Shown one piece after another: positions 49,681 through 62,680 of a DNA stretch of 64,000 bases. The notes under the pieces were generated by a model. The model had not been told where the DNA came from. It did no database searches and saw only the letters and a list, made by a program, of their open reading frames with translations. Source of the DNA: Sapria himalayana (Eukaryota > Streptophyta > Magnoliopsida > Malpighiales > Rafflesiaceae); NCBI GenBank assembly GCA_029783825.1, contig JAREIK010010367.1, forward strand, positions 16,651 to 80,650, given 5' to 3'. Both the position numbers and the translations under genes were made by a program. Positions within the stretch are counted from its first letter, which is position 1, and every line of letters starts with the position of its first letter.

Positions 49681-52600
49681 ATTAGTTTAATTATTAGTAT
49701 TCATTATAATTTTAAATATACATTTTAATTATTAATTAGTTTAATTTTATAGAAATATAAATTAAAAAATAAATTATTAGTGAGACATATATAATTTAAA
49801 TAATTTAATTTTCATCATAAAATATATAGGCTTATAAATGGATACAAAAATTTAAAAATTTAAAATTAGTATTTAGTAAAATATTTCATGTTGATTTTGA
49901 GTCATTTTAGGTTTTGCAAATATATTTTATACAATATTTATCTTATTAATAATTAGTTTTTAATTTTTTATGATCATTATTATAATAAATATCAATAAAA
50001 TAGTTTATATTGAATTTATATGATATATAATTATTATGATTGTTATAACTTCATATTGTATTCAATTTTCAAAAAAAAATTTAAAAATTATTATATTTTC
50101 AAAGGTAATAACCTTCAAAAATGCGAAAAAATAACAAAAATAATTTTTTTGTTATTTTATTTTTTATATAAAACCTATAAACCACTAAATGACTAAATAC
50201 TAAAATGACTAAACTCCTAAACCCCAAAGCCCATAAATACTTAAAACATTAAATTAGTATAGTCTAAATAATAAATGATAAATCTCAGTTTTATTAGTAT
50301 TCAATATAATTTTAAATATTCATTTTAATTATTTATCAGTTTATTTTTATAGAAATATTAATTACAAAATAAATTATTAGTGTGACATATATAATTTAAA
50401 TAATTTATTTTTCATAAAAAAATGCTTATAAAAAGAGGCAAAATTTTTTTAAAAAAATGTTTATTTAATCCTATATCGTATTTTGATTTTGAATCATTTT
50501 AGATTTTACAATTATATTTTAATTTATATCATTCATATAAATACAAGTTTATTAATTTTTTTATTGATCATTATTATAATATCTATCAATAAATTATTTA
50601 TCTTGAGTTTCATTATAATTAATTATTAAGATTATTATAACTAGATATTATATTCACATTTAAAAAAAATTAAAAATTATTATATTTTCAAAGGTTACAA
50701 CCTTCAAAAATTAAAAAAAAATCAAAAAAATTAAATTTTTTGTTTTTTTCATTCATTAAATAAAAACTATGAATAACTAAAGGTCTAAACAATTAAATCA
50801 CTAAACTCCTAAACCACAAAACACCTAAATACTTAAACCATTAAACCGGTATATCCTGAATAATAAATAATAAATCTAAATTTTATTTCTATTCATTATA
50901 ATTTTAAATATTCATTTTAATTATTTAGTAGTTTATTATTATAGAATTATAAATTACAAAATAAATTATGAGTAAGACAAATATAATTTAAATAATTTAT
51001 TTTTAAAAATAAAAATATGAAGTTATAAAAAAGAAAAACATTAAAAAAAATTATTATTTAGTAATATATTTTACTTTGATTTGAATAAATTTAGATTTTG
51101 CAAATACTTTTTAAATAATAACTATTTTATTAATAATAGTTTATTAATTTATTTTTTGATCATAATTATAATATCTAGCAATATAATTATTTATATTGAA
51201 TTTAAATGAATTATAATTATGAAGATTATTATAAATAAATATTATATTTACATTCGAAAAAATTTAAAAATTATTATATTTTCAAAGGATATAATCTTCA
51301 AAAATTAGAAAAAATAATATAAATAAATTTTTGCACTATATCATTGTTTAAATAAAACTTATAAACCACTAAATGCTTAATACTTAAACATCTAAACTCC
51401 TAAATACAAAAGGCCTAATACTTAAACCTTTAAACTCATAAACATTAAATATAATTTAATAATTTATTAAAATATTATTACAAAATAAATTATGAGTGAT
51501 ACAAATATAATTAAATAATTTATTTTTCATCAAAATAATATATAAGCTTATATAAAAGAAGCAAAAACTAAAAAACAAAAAATTATTATTTAGGAATAAA
51601 TTTTACTTGGATTTTGAATAATTTTAGGTTTTGCAATTATATTTTAATTTATATCCATCATAATAATAATAACATATTAATTTATTTTTTGATAATTGAT
51701 ATCATATTATGAATAAAATGGTTTATATTTAGTTTATATTATATATAATTATAATGATTATTATTACTAAATATAGTATTCACCTTTGAAAATGAGAAAA
51801 AATATCAAAAATAATTTTTTTTGTTATTTCATTGTTTAAACAAAACCAATAAACCACTTAATGCCTAAAAACATAAATCGCTAAAGTCCTTAACGACAAA
51901 ACCTCAAAATACTTAAAATATTAAACTAGTATACATTAATAATAATTCATAAATCTCATTTTAATTTTTATTCAGTATCATTTTAAATTTTTATTTTAAT
52001 TATTTATCAGTATATTTTTATTGAAATATTAATTACAAAATAAATTATTAGTGAGATAAATATAATTTAATATAAACTTTTATACCCTAAATAATAGAGA
52101 ATAAATCTCATTTTTTTTCATTATAATTATAAATATTCATTTTAATTATTTATTTTTATATAAATATTAATAAAAAAATAAATTATGAGTTAGACAAATA
52201 TAATTTATATAAATTATTTTTCTTCAAAAAAATATAGATAAACTTATTAAAAGAAAAAAAAATTAAAAAAATTATTATATGGTAATATAATTTGCTTTGC
52301 TTCTGAATCATTATAGGTTTTGTAATTATATTTTAATTGATATCTATCTTATTAATTATAGATTATTAATTTATTTTTTGATCATTATTAGAATATTCAT
52401 CAATAATATTGTTAATAATGAATTTATATGATATATAAATATAATGTTTATTATAACTAAATATTGAATTCACATTTGAAAAAAATATAAAAATTATTAT
52501 ATTTTCAAATGTTATAACCTTTGAAAATATCAAAAAATAATAAGAATTAATATTTTGTTATTTTAATTTTTAAATAAAACCTATAAACCACTAAATGCAT

Positions 52601-53822
52601 ATAAAGTTAAATCAATAAACTCTTAAAGCCCGTAATGCCTAAATACATAAACAATTAAACTATTATATACTACTGAGTAATTAATAAATCTAATTTTTAT
52701 TTCAATTTATTATAATTTTAAATATTCATTTTAATTATTTATTAGTTTATTATTATATAAATTTTTATTACAAAATAAATATGAGTGCGACAAATTTATT
52801 TTAATAATTTATTTTTAATAAAAAAAAATATATGCTTATAAAAGAAGTAAAAATTAAAAAATTAAAAATATTATCCAATAATATTTTTTAATTTAATTTT
52901 GAATCAATTTGGGTTTTGTAAATATTTTTAATTAATATCTATCTTATTATTACTAGTTTATTAATTTAATTTTTGATCATTATTATAATTTCTATCAATA
53001 AAATTATTTATTTTGAATTTATATGATATATAATTATTAAAATTATTATAACTAAATATTGTATTCACATTTCAAAAAATTTTAAATATTATTATATTTT
53101 CAAATGTTATAACATATGAAAATTACAAAAAATTCCAAATTTTTTTTTTGTTATTTTATAGTTTAAATAAAACCTATAAACCACTAAAAGCCTAAAAACA
53201 TGAATCGCTAAATACCTATATGATAAAACCTCTAAATAGTTAAACTATTAAATTGGTATACATTAATAATAAATCATAAATCACATTTTATTTTTTATAT
53301 ATTATAATTTTAAATTTTTATTTTAATTATTTATCAATTTATTTTTATAGAAATATTAATTAGAAAATAAAATATTAGTGAGACAGATATAATTTAAATT
53401 AGACCGGTATATCCTATATAATAAATAATAAATCTCATTTATTTTCATTATAATTGTAAATATTCAATTTAATTATTTATTTGTTTTTTTTATATGAATC
53501 TTAATTAAAAAATAAATTATGTGTTAGACAAATATAATTTATGTAAATTATTTTTAATTAGAAAAATATACATAAACTTTTTATAAAAAAAATTAGAATA
53601 CAAAAAATTATTATATAGAAAAATATTCTGGTTTGCTTATTAATCATTGTATGTTTTGTAATTACATTTTAATTCATATCTATCTTATTAATAATAGATT
53701 ATTAATTTATTTTTTGATCATTATTAGAATATTAATCACTTAAATTATTTATATTGAATTTATATGATATATAAATATAATGATTTATATAACTTAATAT
53801 TGAAAAAAAATTAAACATTATT

Positions 53823-53854
53823 ATATTTTCAAAGGTTATAACCTTTGAAAATAT
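53823..53854. repeat. Perfect 32-bp palindromic core, common form, right arm
   Basis: Same half-site ATATTTTCAAAGGTTA as 25,467-25,498. Being palindromic, it reads the same although the array is inverted here. Confidence 0.9.
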
Positions 53855-56800
53855 CAAAAAATAATAAAAATAAATTTTATATTATTTTATTTTTTAAATA
53901 AAACCTATAAACCACTAAATCCATACACATTTAAATTAGTATACTCCTAAACCCCGTAATACCTAAATACATAAACCATTAAACCACTATATAATACATA
54001 ATAATTAATATATCTAATTTTTATTTGTATTTCTTATAATTTTAAATATTCATTTAATTATTTATTAGTTTATTTTTATAGAAATATTTATTACAAAATA
54101 AATTATGAGTAAGACAAATATAATTTAAATAATTTATTTTTAATCAAAAAATATAAATATGCTTATAAAAAAAGTAAAATTTAAAAATTAAAAATTATTA
54201 TACAGTAATATATTTTACTTTAATTTTGAATCAATTTGGGTTTTGTAAATATTTTTTTATTAATATCTATCTTATTATTAATAGTTTATTAATTTAATTT
54301 TTGATCATTATAATAACTATCAATAAAATTGTTTATATTGAATTCATATGATGTATGATTATTAATAATATTATAACTAAATATTGTATTCACATTTTAG
54401 AAAATTTTAAATCTCAAAACTATTAAACTAGTATACTTTAATAATAAATCATAAATCTCATTTTAATTTTTATTCAATATAATTTTAAATTTTTATTTTA
54501 ATTATTTATCCGTTTATTTTTATAGAAATATTAATTACAAAATAAATTATTAGTGAGACAAATATAACTTAAATTAAACCGGTATCCCCTAAATAATAAA
54601 TAATAATTCTCATTTTTTTTTTCATTATAATTGTTAATATTCATTTTAATTATTAATTTTTTATTTTTATATAAATATTAATTAAAAAATAAATTATGAG
54701 TTAGACAAATATAATTTATTTAAATTATTTTTAATCAAAAAAATATAGATTAACTTTTTAAAATAAAAAAAAATTTCAAAACAAAAAATTATTATATAGT
54801 AATATATTTTGCTTATGAATTATTATATAGTAATATTTGTAATTATAATTAAATTGATATCTATCATATTAATAATATATTTTTAATTTATTTTTTTATA
54901 ATTATTAGAATATAAATCACTAAAGTTGTTTATGTTGAATTTATATGAAATATAAATATAATGATTATTATAACTAAATATTGTATTCGCTTTTAAAAAA
55001 AATATAAATATTATTATATTTTCAAAGGTTATAACATTTGAAAATATCAAAAAATAATAAGAATAAATGTTTTGTTATTTTATTTTTTAAATAAAAGCTA
55101 TAAACTACAAAATGCATACACAATTAAATCGGTAAACACCTAAACCCCGTAATTCCTAAATATATAAACCATTAAACTGCTATATAATACATAATAATTA
55201 ATAAATCTAATTTTAATTTCTATTTATTATAGTTTTAAATATTCATTTTAATTATGCATTAGTTTATTTTTATAGAAATATTTATTATAAAATAAATTAT
55301 GATTGCGACAAATATAATTTAAATAATTTATTTTTAATCAAAAAAAATATATGCTTATAAAAGAAATAAAAATTTAAAAATTAATAATTATTATCCAATA
55401 ATATATTTTACTTTAATTTTGAATCAATTTGGGTTTTATAAATATTTTTTATTTAATATCTATCTTATTATTAGTAGTTTATTAATTTAATTTTTGATCA
55501 TTATTATAATATCTATCAATAAAATTATTTATATTGAATTTATATCATTTATAATTACAATATTATTATAACTAAATATTGTATTCATATTTCAAAACAT
55601 TTTAAATATTATTAGATTTTCAAAGGTTATAACCTATGAAAATAAGAAAAAATTACAAAATATTTTTTTGTTATTTTATTGATTAAATAAATACCATAAA
55701 CCACTAAAATCCTAAAAACCTAAATCGCTAAACTCTTAAAAGACAAAACATTTAAATACTTAAACTATTAAACTTGTATAGATTAATAATAAATAATAAA
55801 TATCATTTTAATTTTTATTCAGTATAATTTTAAATTTTTATTTTAATTAATTCTTAGTTTATTTTTAAAGAAATATTAAATACAAAATAAATTATTAGTA
55901 AGACAGATCTAATTTAAATTAGACCGGTATACCCTAAATAATAAATAATAAATCTCATTTTTTTATTTTTATTTTTATTTTAAATATTCATTTTAATTAT
56001 TTATTTGTCTATTTTTATATAAATATTAATTCCAAAATAATTTATGAGTTACACAAATATAATTTATATAAATTATTTTTCATCAAAAAATTATAGAAAA
56101 ACTTTTAAAAAAAAAACAAATTTCAAAACAAAAAATTATTGTATAGTAATATATTTTGCTTTGCTTCTGAATCATTTTAGGTTTTGTAAATATATTTTAA
56201 TTGATATATATCTTATTAATAATAGATTATTAAGTTATTTTTTCATCATAATTAGAATATTTATCAATAAAAATGTTTATATTGAATTTATATGATATAT
56301 AAATATAATGATTCTTATAACTAAATATTGTATTCACTTTTGAAATAAATTTTAAGATTATTACCTTTTCAAAGTTTATTACCTTTGAAAATGTGAAAAA
56401 AAATATTGTTTCTTTGTTACTCTATTGTTTAAATAAAAGCTATACTCCACTAAATGCCTAAGCAATTAAATCACTAATCTACAAAATTCCGATACCTCTA
56501 TATAGATAATCTTTTAAATTGATATACCTTAAATAATAATTAATAAATTTCATTTTTATTTGTTTTCATTATAAATTAAAATAATTCATTTTGATTGTTT
56601 AGTTATTTATTTATATATATATATTAATTATAAAATAAATTATGAATTAAAAATATAATTTATAAAATTTATTTTCATCAAAAAATTGATAAGCTTATAA
56701 AAATAATAAAAATTTAAAAACAAATAATTATCATTTAGTAATATATTTTGCTTTGATTTTGAATCATTTAAGGTTTTTATATTATATTTTAAGTAATATC

Positions 56801-57039
56801 AATCTTATTCATAATAGATTTTTGTTTTTATTTTATGATAATTATTAGAATATCTATCAATAAAATTGTTTATATTGAATTTATATGATATATAATTATT
56901 ATGATTATAATAAATAAATAATGTATTCAATTTTGAAAAAAATTTAAAAATTATTATATTTTCAAATGTTATAATCTTAAATAAATGAGAAAAAATAATA
57001 AAAATAAATTTTTAGTTATTTTATTTTTTAAATAAAATC

Positions 57040-58920
57040 TATAACCATTAAATGCTTGCTTACTTAAATTTGTAAGCTCATAAACCCTGAAACCCCTAAA
57101 TACATAAACATTTTAACATCTATAAACTACATAATAAATAATTTATATCATTTTTATTTCTATTTATTATAATTTTAAATATTCATTTTAATTATTTATA
57201 GTTTAATTATTTAGAACAATTAGTTACAAAATAAATTTCGAGTAAGACAAATATTATTTAAATAATTTATTTTTAATCAAAAAAAAATATAAGGTTATAA
57301 TAAGAAGAACAAATTTAAAAATTAAATATTATTATTTAGTAATATATTTTGATTTGATTTTGAATCATTCTGAGTTATCTAAATATATTTTAATTAATAT
57401 TTATATTATTAATAATAGTTTATTAATTTTATTTTTGATCATAATTATAATATCTATCATTAAAATTATTTATATTGAATTTATATGATATATAAGTAGT
57501 ATGATTAATATAATTATACATAGTATTCACATTCAACAAATTTTAAAAATTATTTTATTTTTAAAGGTTATAACCTTTGAAAATCAGAAAATATATAATT
57601 TTTTTTTATTTTTATTATATAAATAAAACATATAAACCACTAAATGCCTAAAAACATAAATTGATAAACTCCTAAATGACAAAACTCCAATATAATCAAA
57701 GCATTAAACCGGTATACCACATATAATAAATCATAAATCTCATTTTAATTTGTATTCATTATAATTTTAAATATTCATTTTAATTATTTATTAGTTTATT
57801 TTTAATATAAATATTAATTACAAAATAAATAATGAGTTAGACAAATATAATTTTAATAATTTATTTTTAATCAAAAAAAATATGCTTATAAAAAGAAGTA
57901 ATAATTTAAAAACAAAAAAGTATTATTTAGTAATATAATATACTTTGATTTTGAATCATTATTTATAGGTCTTGCAATTATATTTTAATTGCTATCAATC
58001 TTATTAATAAAAGTTTATTAATTTATTATTTGATCATTTTTTTAATATCTGACAATAAAATTACTTATATTCAATTTAAATGTCTTATAATTATTAAGAT
58101 TATTATAACTAAATATTATATTTACATTTGAAAAAAATTTAAAAATTATTATATTTTCAAAGGTTATAACCTTCGAAAATGATAAAAAATCACAAAAATA
58201 ATTTTTTTATTATTTTATTATTTAAATAAAACTTATAAATCACTAAATGCCTAATCATTTAAATCTCTAGACTCATAAACACCAAAATCCTTTAAATACT
58301 TAAACCATTAAACATATATAACCTAGATAATAAATAATAAATCTCATTTTTATTTGTATTCATTATAATTTTAAATATTACTTTTAATTATTTTTAGTTT
58401 ATTTTTATAGAAATATAAATTACCAATGAAATAATTAGTGAGACATATATAATTTAAAGAAATTATTTTTTATGAAAAAAATAAGCTTATAAAAATAAAC
58501 AAAATTTCAAAAATTTAAAATTTTATTTAGTAATATAATTTACTTTGATTTTAAATTATTTTGTTTTCTGCAAATATATTTTAATTAATATCCATCTTAT
58601 TAATAATAGCTTATTATTTTATTTTTTGATCATTATAATAATATATATTAATAACTTTTTTTATTGAATTTACAACAAATATAATTTTTAAGATTATTAT
58701 AACTAAGTATTGTATTCCTATTTTATAACTATTAAAAAAGTATTATATTTTAAAAGGTTATTACATTTGAAATTCCCGAAAATCCATAAATATAAATTTT
58801 TTGTTATTTCTTTGATTAAATAAAACCTATAAACACCTAAATGTGTAAATATATAAATCAATAAACTCATTAACCCCAAAACCACAAAAAACTTAAACAA
58901 TTAAATAGTTATACCCTAAA
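57040..58920 (-). repeat. Higher-order repeat cassette C4 (epsilon-delta-gamma-beta on +)
   Basis: Epsilon near 57,050-57,125, delta near 57,630-57,710, gamma near 58,230-58,310 and beta near 58,810-58,910. Preceded by zeta (56,450-56,525), a truncated piece (55,915) and theta (55,690-55,780), the mirror of what follows C2 at 37,110-37,950. Confidence 0.8.
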
Positions 58921-60259
58921 TAATAAATAATAAATCTCATTTTTATTAGTATTCATTATAATTTTAAATATATATTTTAATTATTTATTAGTTTATTTTT
59001 ATAGAAATATAAATTAAAAAATAAATTTTTAGCGAGACAAATATAATTTAAATGACTATTAGTATTCATAAAAACTATAACCCACTAAATGACAAAATTC
59101 TAAAATGACTAAACTCTTAAACCCCAAAGCCCAAAAATACTTAAAATATTAAATTAGTATAGTCCAAATAATAAATAATAAATCTAAATTTTATTAGTAT
59201 TCATTATAATTTTAAATATTCATTTTAATTATTTATCAGTTTATTTTTAATGAAATATTAATTACAAAATAAATTATTAGTGTGACATATATAGTTTAAA
59301 TAATTTTTTTTTCATTAAAAAATCCTTATAAAAAAAGGCAAATTTTTAAAAATAAATAATTATTATTTAGTAATATATCTTATTTTGATTTTGAATCATT
59401 TTAGATTTTACAATTATATTTTAATTTATATCATTCTTATAAATACTAGTTTATTAATTTATTTATTGAAATTATTATAATATCTATCAATAAAATTATT
59501 TATATTGTAGTTTACATTATATATAATTATTAAGATTATTATAACTAAATATTATATTCACATTTAAAAAAATTAAAAATTATTATATTTTCAAAGGTTA
59601 TAACCTTTAAAAATTAAAAAAAATGAAAAAATTAAAATTTTTTTTCGTTCTCTAAATAAAAACTATAAATCACTAAAGGTCTAAACAATTAAATCACAAA
59701 ACTTCTAATCCACTAAACACCTAAATACTTAAACCATTAAACCAGTATATCATGAATAATAAATAATAAATCTCAATTTTATTAGTATTCATTATAATTT
59801 TAGATATTCATTTTAATTATTTATTAGTTTATTATTATAGAATTATAAATTATAAAATAAATTATGAGTAAGACAAATCTAATTTAAATAATTTATTTTT
59901 AAAAACAAAAATATAAACTTATAAAAGAAGTAAAATATTTTTAAAAAATATTATTTAGTAATATATTTTACTTTGATTTGAATAAATTTAGAATTTGCAA
60001 ATACTTTTTAAATAATATCTATTTTATTAATATTAGTTTATTAATTTATGATTATTATAAATTTTTATGATTATTATAATTAAATATTATATTAACATTT
60101 GAAAAAAAATTAAAAATTATAATATTTTTAATGGTTATAACCTTGAAAATGAGAATAAATCATAAAAATAATTTTTTATGTTATTTAATTATTTAAATAA
60201 AAACTTTAAACCATAAAATACCTAAATACTTAAATTACTAAACTCCTAAACCCTAATAC

Positions 60260-61545
60260 TGCTAGCACCACACACACATAGAGACTGACCACAGTACACA
60301 CGTGCACATATTCTTGTCCATTTAGGTGTAGCATTTAGCGGGGCCAGCAAGTCCTGGAAGGAGCCAGAAGTATGGGCCACGAGCTTGTAGAAGGCCCGGC
60401 TAGCAAGCCGGGATGATAACATTCAGAAAACCGACGAGACCGAGCAAAGTGGAAGGGAGTAAACTTAGGAGTAGCTAGGAGTAGGTCCCACTAGTGATAT
60501 CAGGCAGCATAGTGGGCCACCCAATCATTGCCCAACAGGAGTAGTGGGTAATCCATGATTAATTAGAGAGCTGGAAAAATCTGAAGCATCAACAAGATGT
60601 GCTAGTAAGTAATGAAGTCCAGATCATCCACACGTGAGCGAAAGATTCAAACTTGTAGTTTATGTTTGTAGTCTTATTTGAATCTTGGACATTGTATGCA
60701 CCATGTACTTCTAGAGACGGATCATGACATACTCACACACAAAATCTTGTCTGTTGTCTATGTAGCATGCAATGGGGGCAACTGGACCCATGAGTATCTT
60801 TAAGTGGGGCTCACAAATGCATTTTGTATATACACATTAGGCGATGCTACACTCCCGGGAACAGAAGACCGATCTTTATAGCATTTTGTAATTTTAATTG
60901 TATTCTAGCTAGGTTGTACGCGTAGATAATTAGACTATGAGATGGACCTCATCACACATGCACACCGATGCATGCATATTTTTTGATATTTTGTCGGTGC
61001 AACATGCAGCCACTTCTTGGAGCTAGAGGAGGAAGCATTCTAACCGAAGAGATACTCTTTTGAGGAGCATTGGAGCAAAAGAATGTGGAATTCAGAGGTG
61101 AGAATGAATTGACAAAGTGTCGTAGATACGGACCTATGGATTTATGGGTATTCAGTTTTACATGTATTCCATTGCATAGCAATGACATAGGCAAACGCTT
61201 GATGCTGCATGTCACACACATGCACAATCTTATATTTGCATAGTTTTAATATGGTGCATCATTTAGGTTCCTCCAAAAGGCTTGGACAAATCCGAATGGA
61301 AAGAACGCATAGCGGATAATGACTCAATGCCAACTCTGAAGTCCTGGAATGCCATGTGATTTTAGTTGTATTCGTACGCTTCGAATTATTAGGCATTATG
61401 TTTTTTATGTATTTTATGCATAGAATCATTAAGGTGCATAGGATTTGGTGGGCTGGTCTAAATTAGTCAGCTTTTTCGTCCTTTGTAAGTTGTGTGCCAA
61501 AATGATAAATTAAGTGTGTATTTTCCAAAAAAAAACAAAAACAAA
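60260..61545 (+). other. Poly(A)-ended retrosequence, copy in M4
   Basis: Same order as in M3, with an A-rich tail at about 61,527-61,545. The AATAAA is changed to AAATTAAG here. The sense frame that is open in M3 is stopped once (TGA near 61,063) but otherwise keeps register, so the copies differ mainly by substitutions. Confidence 0.5.
60952..61227 (-). other. 91-codon open frame shared with M3, coding unproven
   Basis: Same length and register as 45,416-45,691 (-), TTG start, no recognised domain. Cys- and Lys-rich ends; no signal peptide or membrane span obvious. Preservation in two of three available copies could be chance between related duplicates. Confidence 0.2.
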
Positions 61546-61625
61546 CCATAAACACTAAACTTTAAATCGTAAACCTTAAACCATAAACTATAACCCTAAT
61601 CCATAAACACTAAATCCTAAATCTC
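61546..61625 (+). repeat. Degenerate CCCTAAA heptamer tract in M4
   Basis: CCATAAA, CACTAAA, CTTTAAA, TCGTAAA, CCTTAAA and similar in 7-bp register, directly after the A-rich tail, as in M3. Confidence 0.7.
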
Positions 61626-62680
61626 ATGTTTTGCACTTTTATAATCAAATGACTAAGTGTTAAATTTAAATTGAAATTCACAATTTTTAGGAATGTCACA
61701 GATTTATCTTTTTGTATATGTAACACAAAATCACGACTCAAGGGGTGAGTTATGGATTCGGTCACTTTCTTGCTTTAGATTATTGTAGCATTAGCAATGG
61801 TCATGATTGTATATTTTGTCTCTAGAACACAAAATCATATCGATGAGAATATGTCATAACTTGTCTCTCTGTTGAACATATTGTTATGGCACTAGGAATG
61901 ATCATGAATGCATATTTAATGACTATAATACTGGGTCACAGTATTGGATTTGACCAAGGGTCGTGAATTTTATATTTATATTGCAAAGTCATTGCACTAG
62001 GAATGATTGTAACTTTGGACATTCCTAATGAGCAAAATTCATGACCCTAGAAATAGTTAAAGCTCGAGTACTACTCTTTAAAACTTTCTATAGCTAAAAT
62101 TTTTGGGATTGGAAATATCACTATGGCCTTTTCCTTTGATTTGGGACCTCAAGTGTCAATATGCAAGACTAATATTTTTATTGTATGCATAACTCATTTA
62201 ATATAAAAGAAAAGAATAATACCTTTCATATCTTTGAGGATATAAAAAAGGAGCTTAGGAATGCCAATAAAATAATTTTTTTTGATTCTTGATTGAAAGA
62301 GAGCCCATACTTCTTGCCCTGCTTAAACTGCTCAGGGGCTAGTTTGTTCTAATAGGCTACAAGGTGGTTATTTTAATAGAGGTGAACTATGTTTTAAAAA
62401 AAATTGCTTTGAGTGCGTGCATGAGAGATATTTTAGAAGAAATTACAATAATCAATATAAATAGTATCCTCAAGAAACTAGCTATTTCAAGACTAGGGGT
62501 TCAACTTTGTTTATTCTTTTAGCGTACATCAGTCAAATTACCTTTGATAGCCCAGATATTCAACATCAAATATGATGAGACATAATAGAGATAAAGTAAA
62601 AGATCCTATTTTTTTTTGGTTAGAGCTTTAGTACTCATTCTAGAGTTGAGAGAGGAACAAAATAAAATATTTTAATTATT

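Larger units (their letters stand above)
47166..60245 (-). repeat. AT-rich satellite array, block S8 (-)
   Basis: About 21 monomers in reverse. Cores near 47,735, 48,335, 48,920, 49,515, 50,105, 50,695, 51,290, 52,512, 53,105, 53,838, 55,030, 55,628, 56,370, 56,970, 57,572, 58,165, 58,760, 59,600 and 60,135. Truncated or fused monomers lie near 51,780 (core half deleted), 52,075, 53,400, 54,400-54,430, 55,915, 59,055 and 60,048. Two epsilon-to-beta cassettes lie within it. Frames at 49,303-49,524, 56,044-56,295 and 58,718-58,900 are AT-rich satellite frames and I do not call them genes. Confidence 0.9.
60246..62680 (-). repeat. Composite module M, copy M4 (inverted)
   Basis: About 2.43 kb, undeleted in the retrosequence but with a gap of about 90 bp relative to M3 near 62,178 (the words around AATATTTT and TTGTATGCATAACTC are joined). 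It joins the satellite at the same phase as the other copies (AAACTCCTAAACCCTAATACTG on the left, AGAGAGGAACAAAATAAAAT on the right). The inner flank at 60,048 is a broken monomer, unlike M1-M3, so a separate deletion removed the post-module variant here. Confidence 0.85.
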
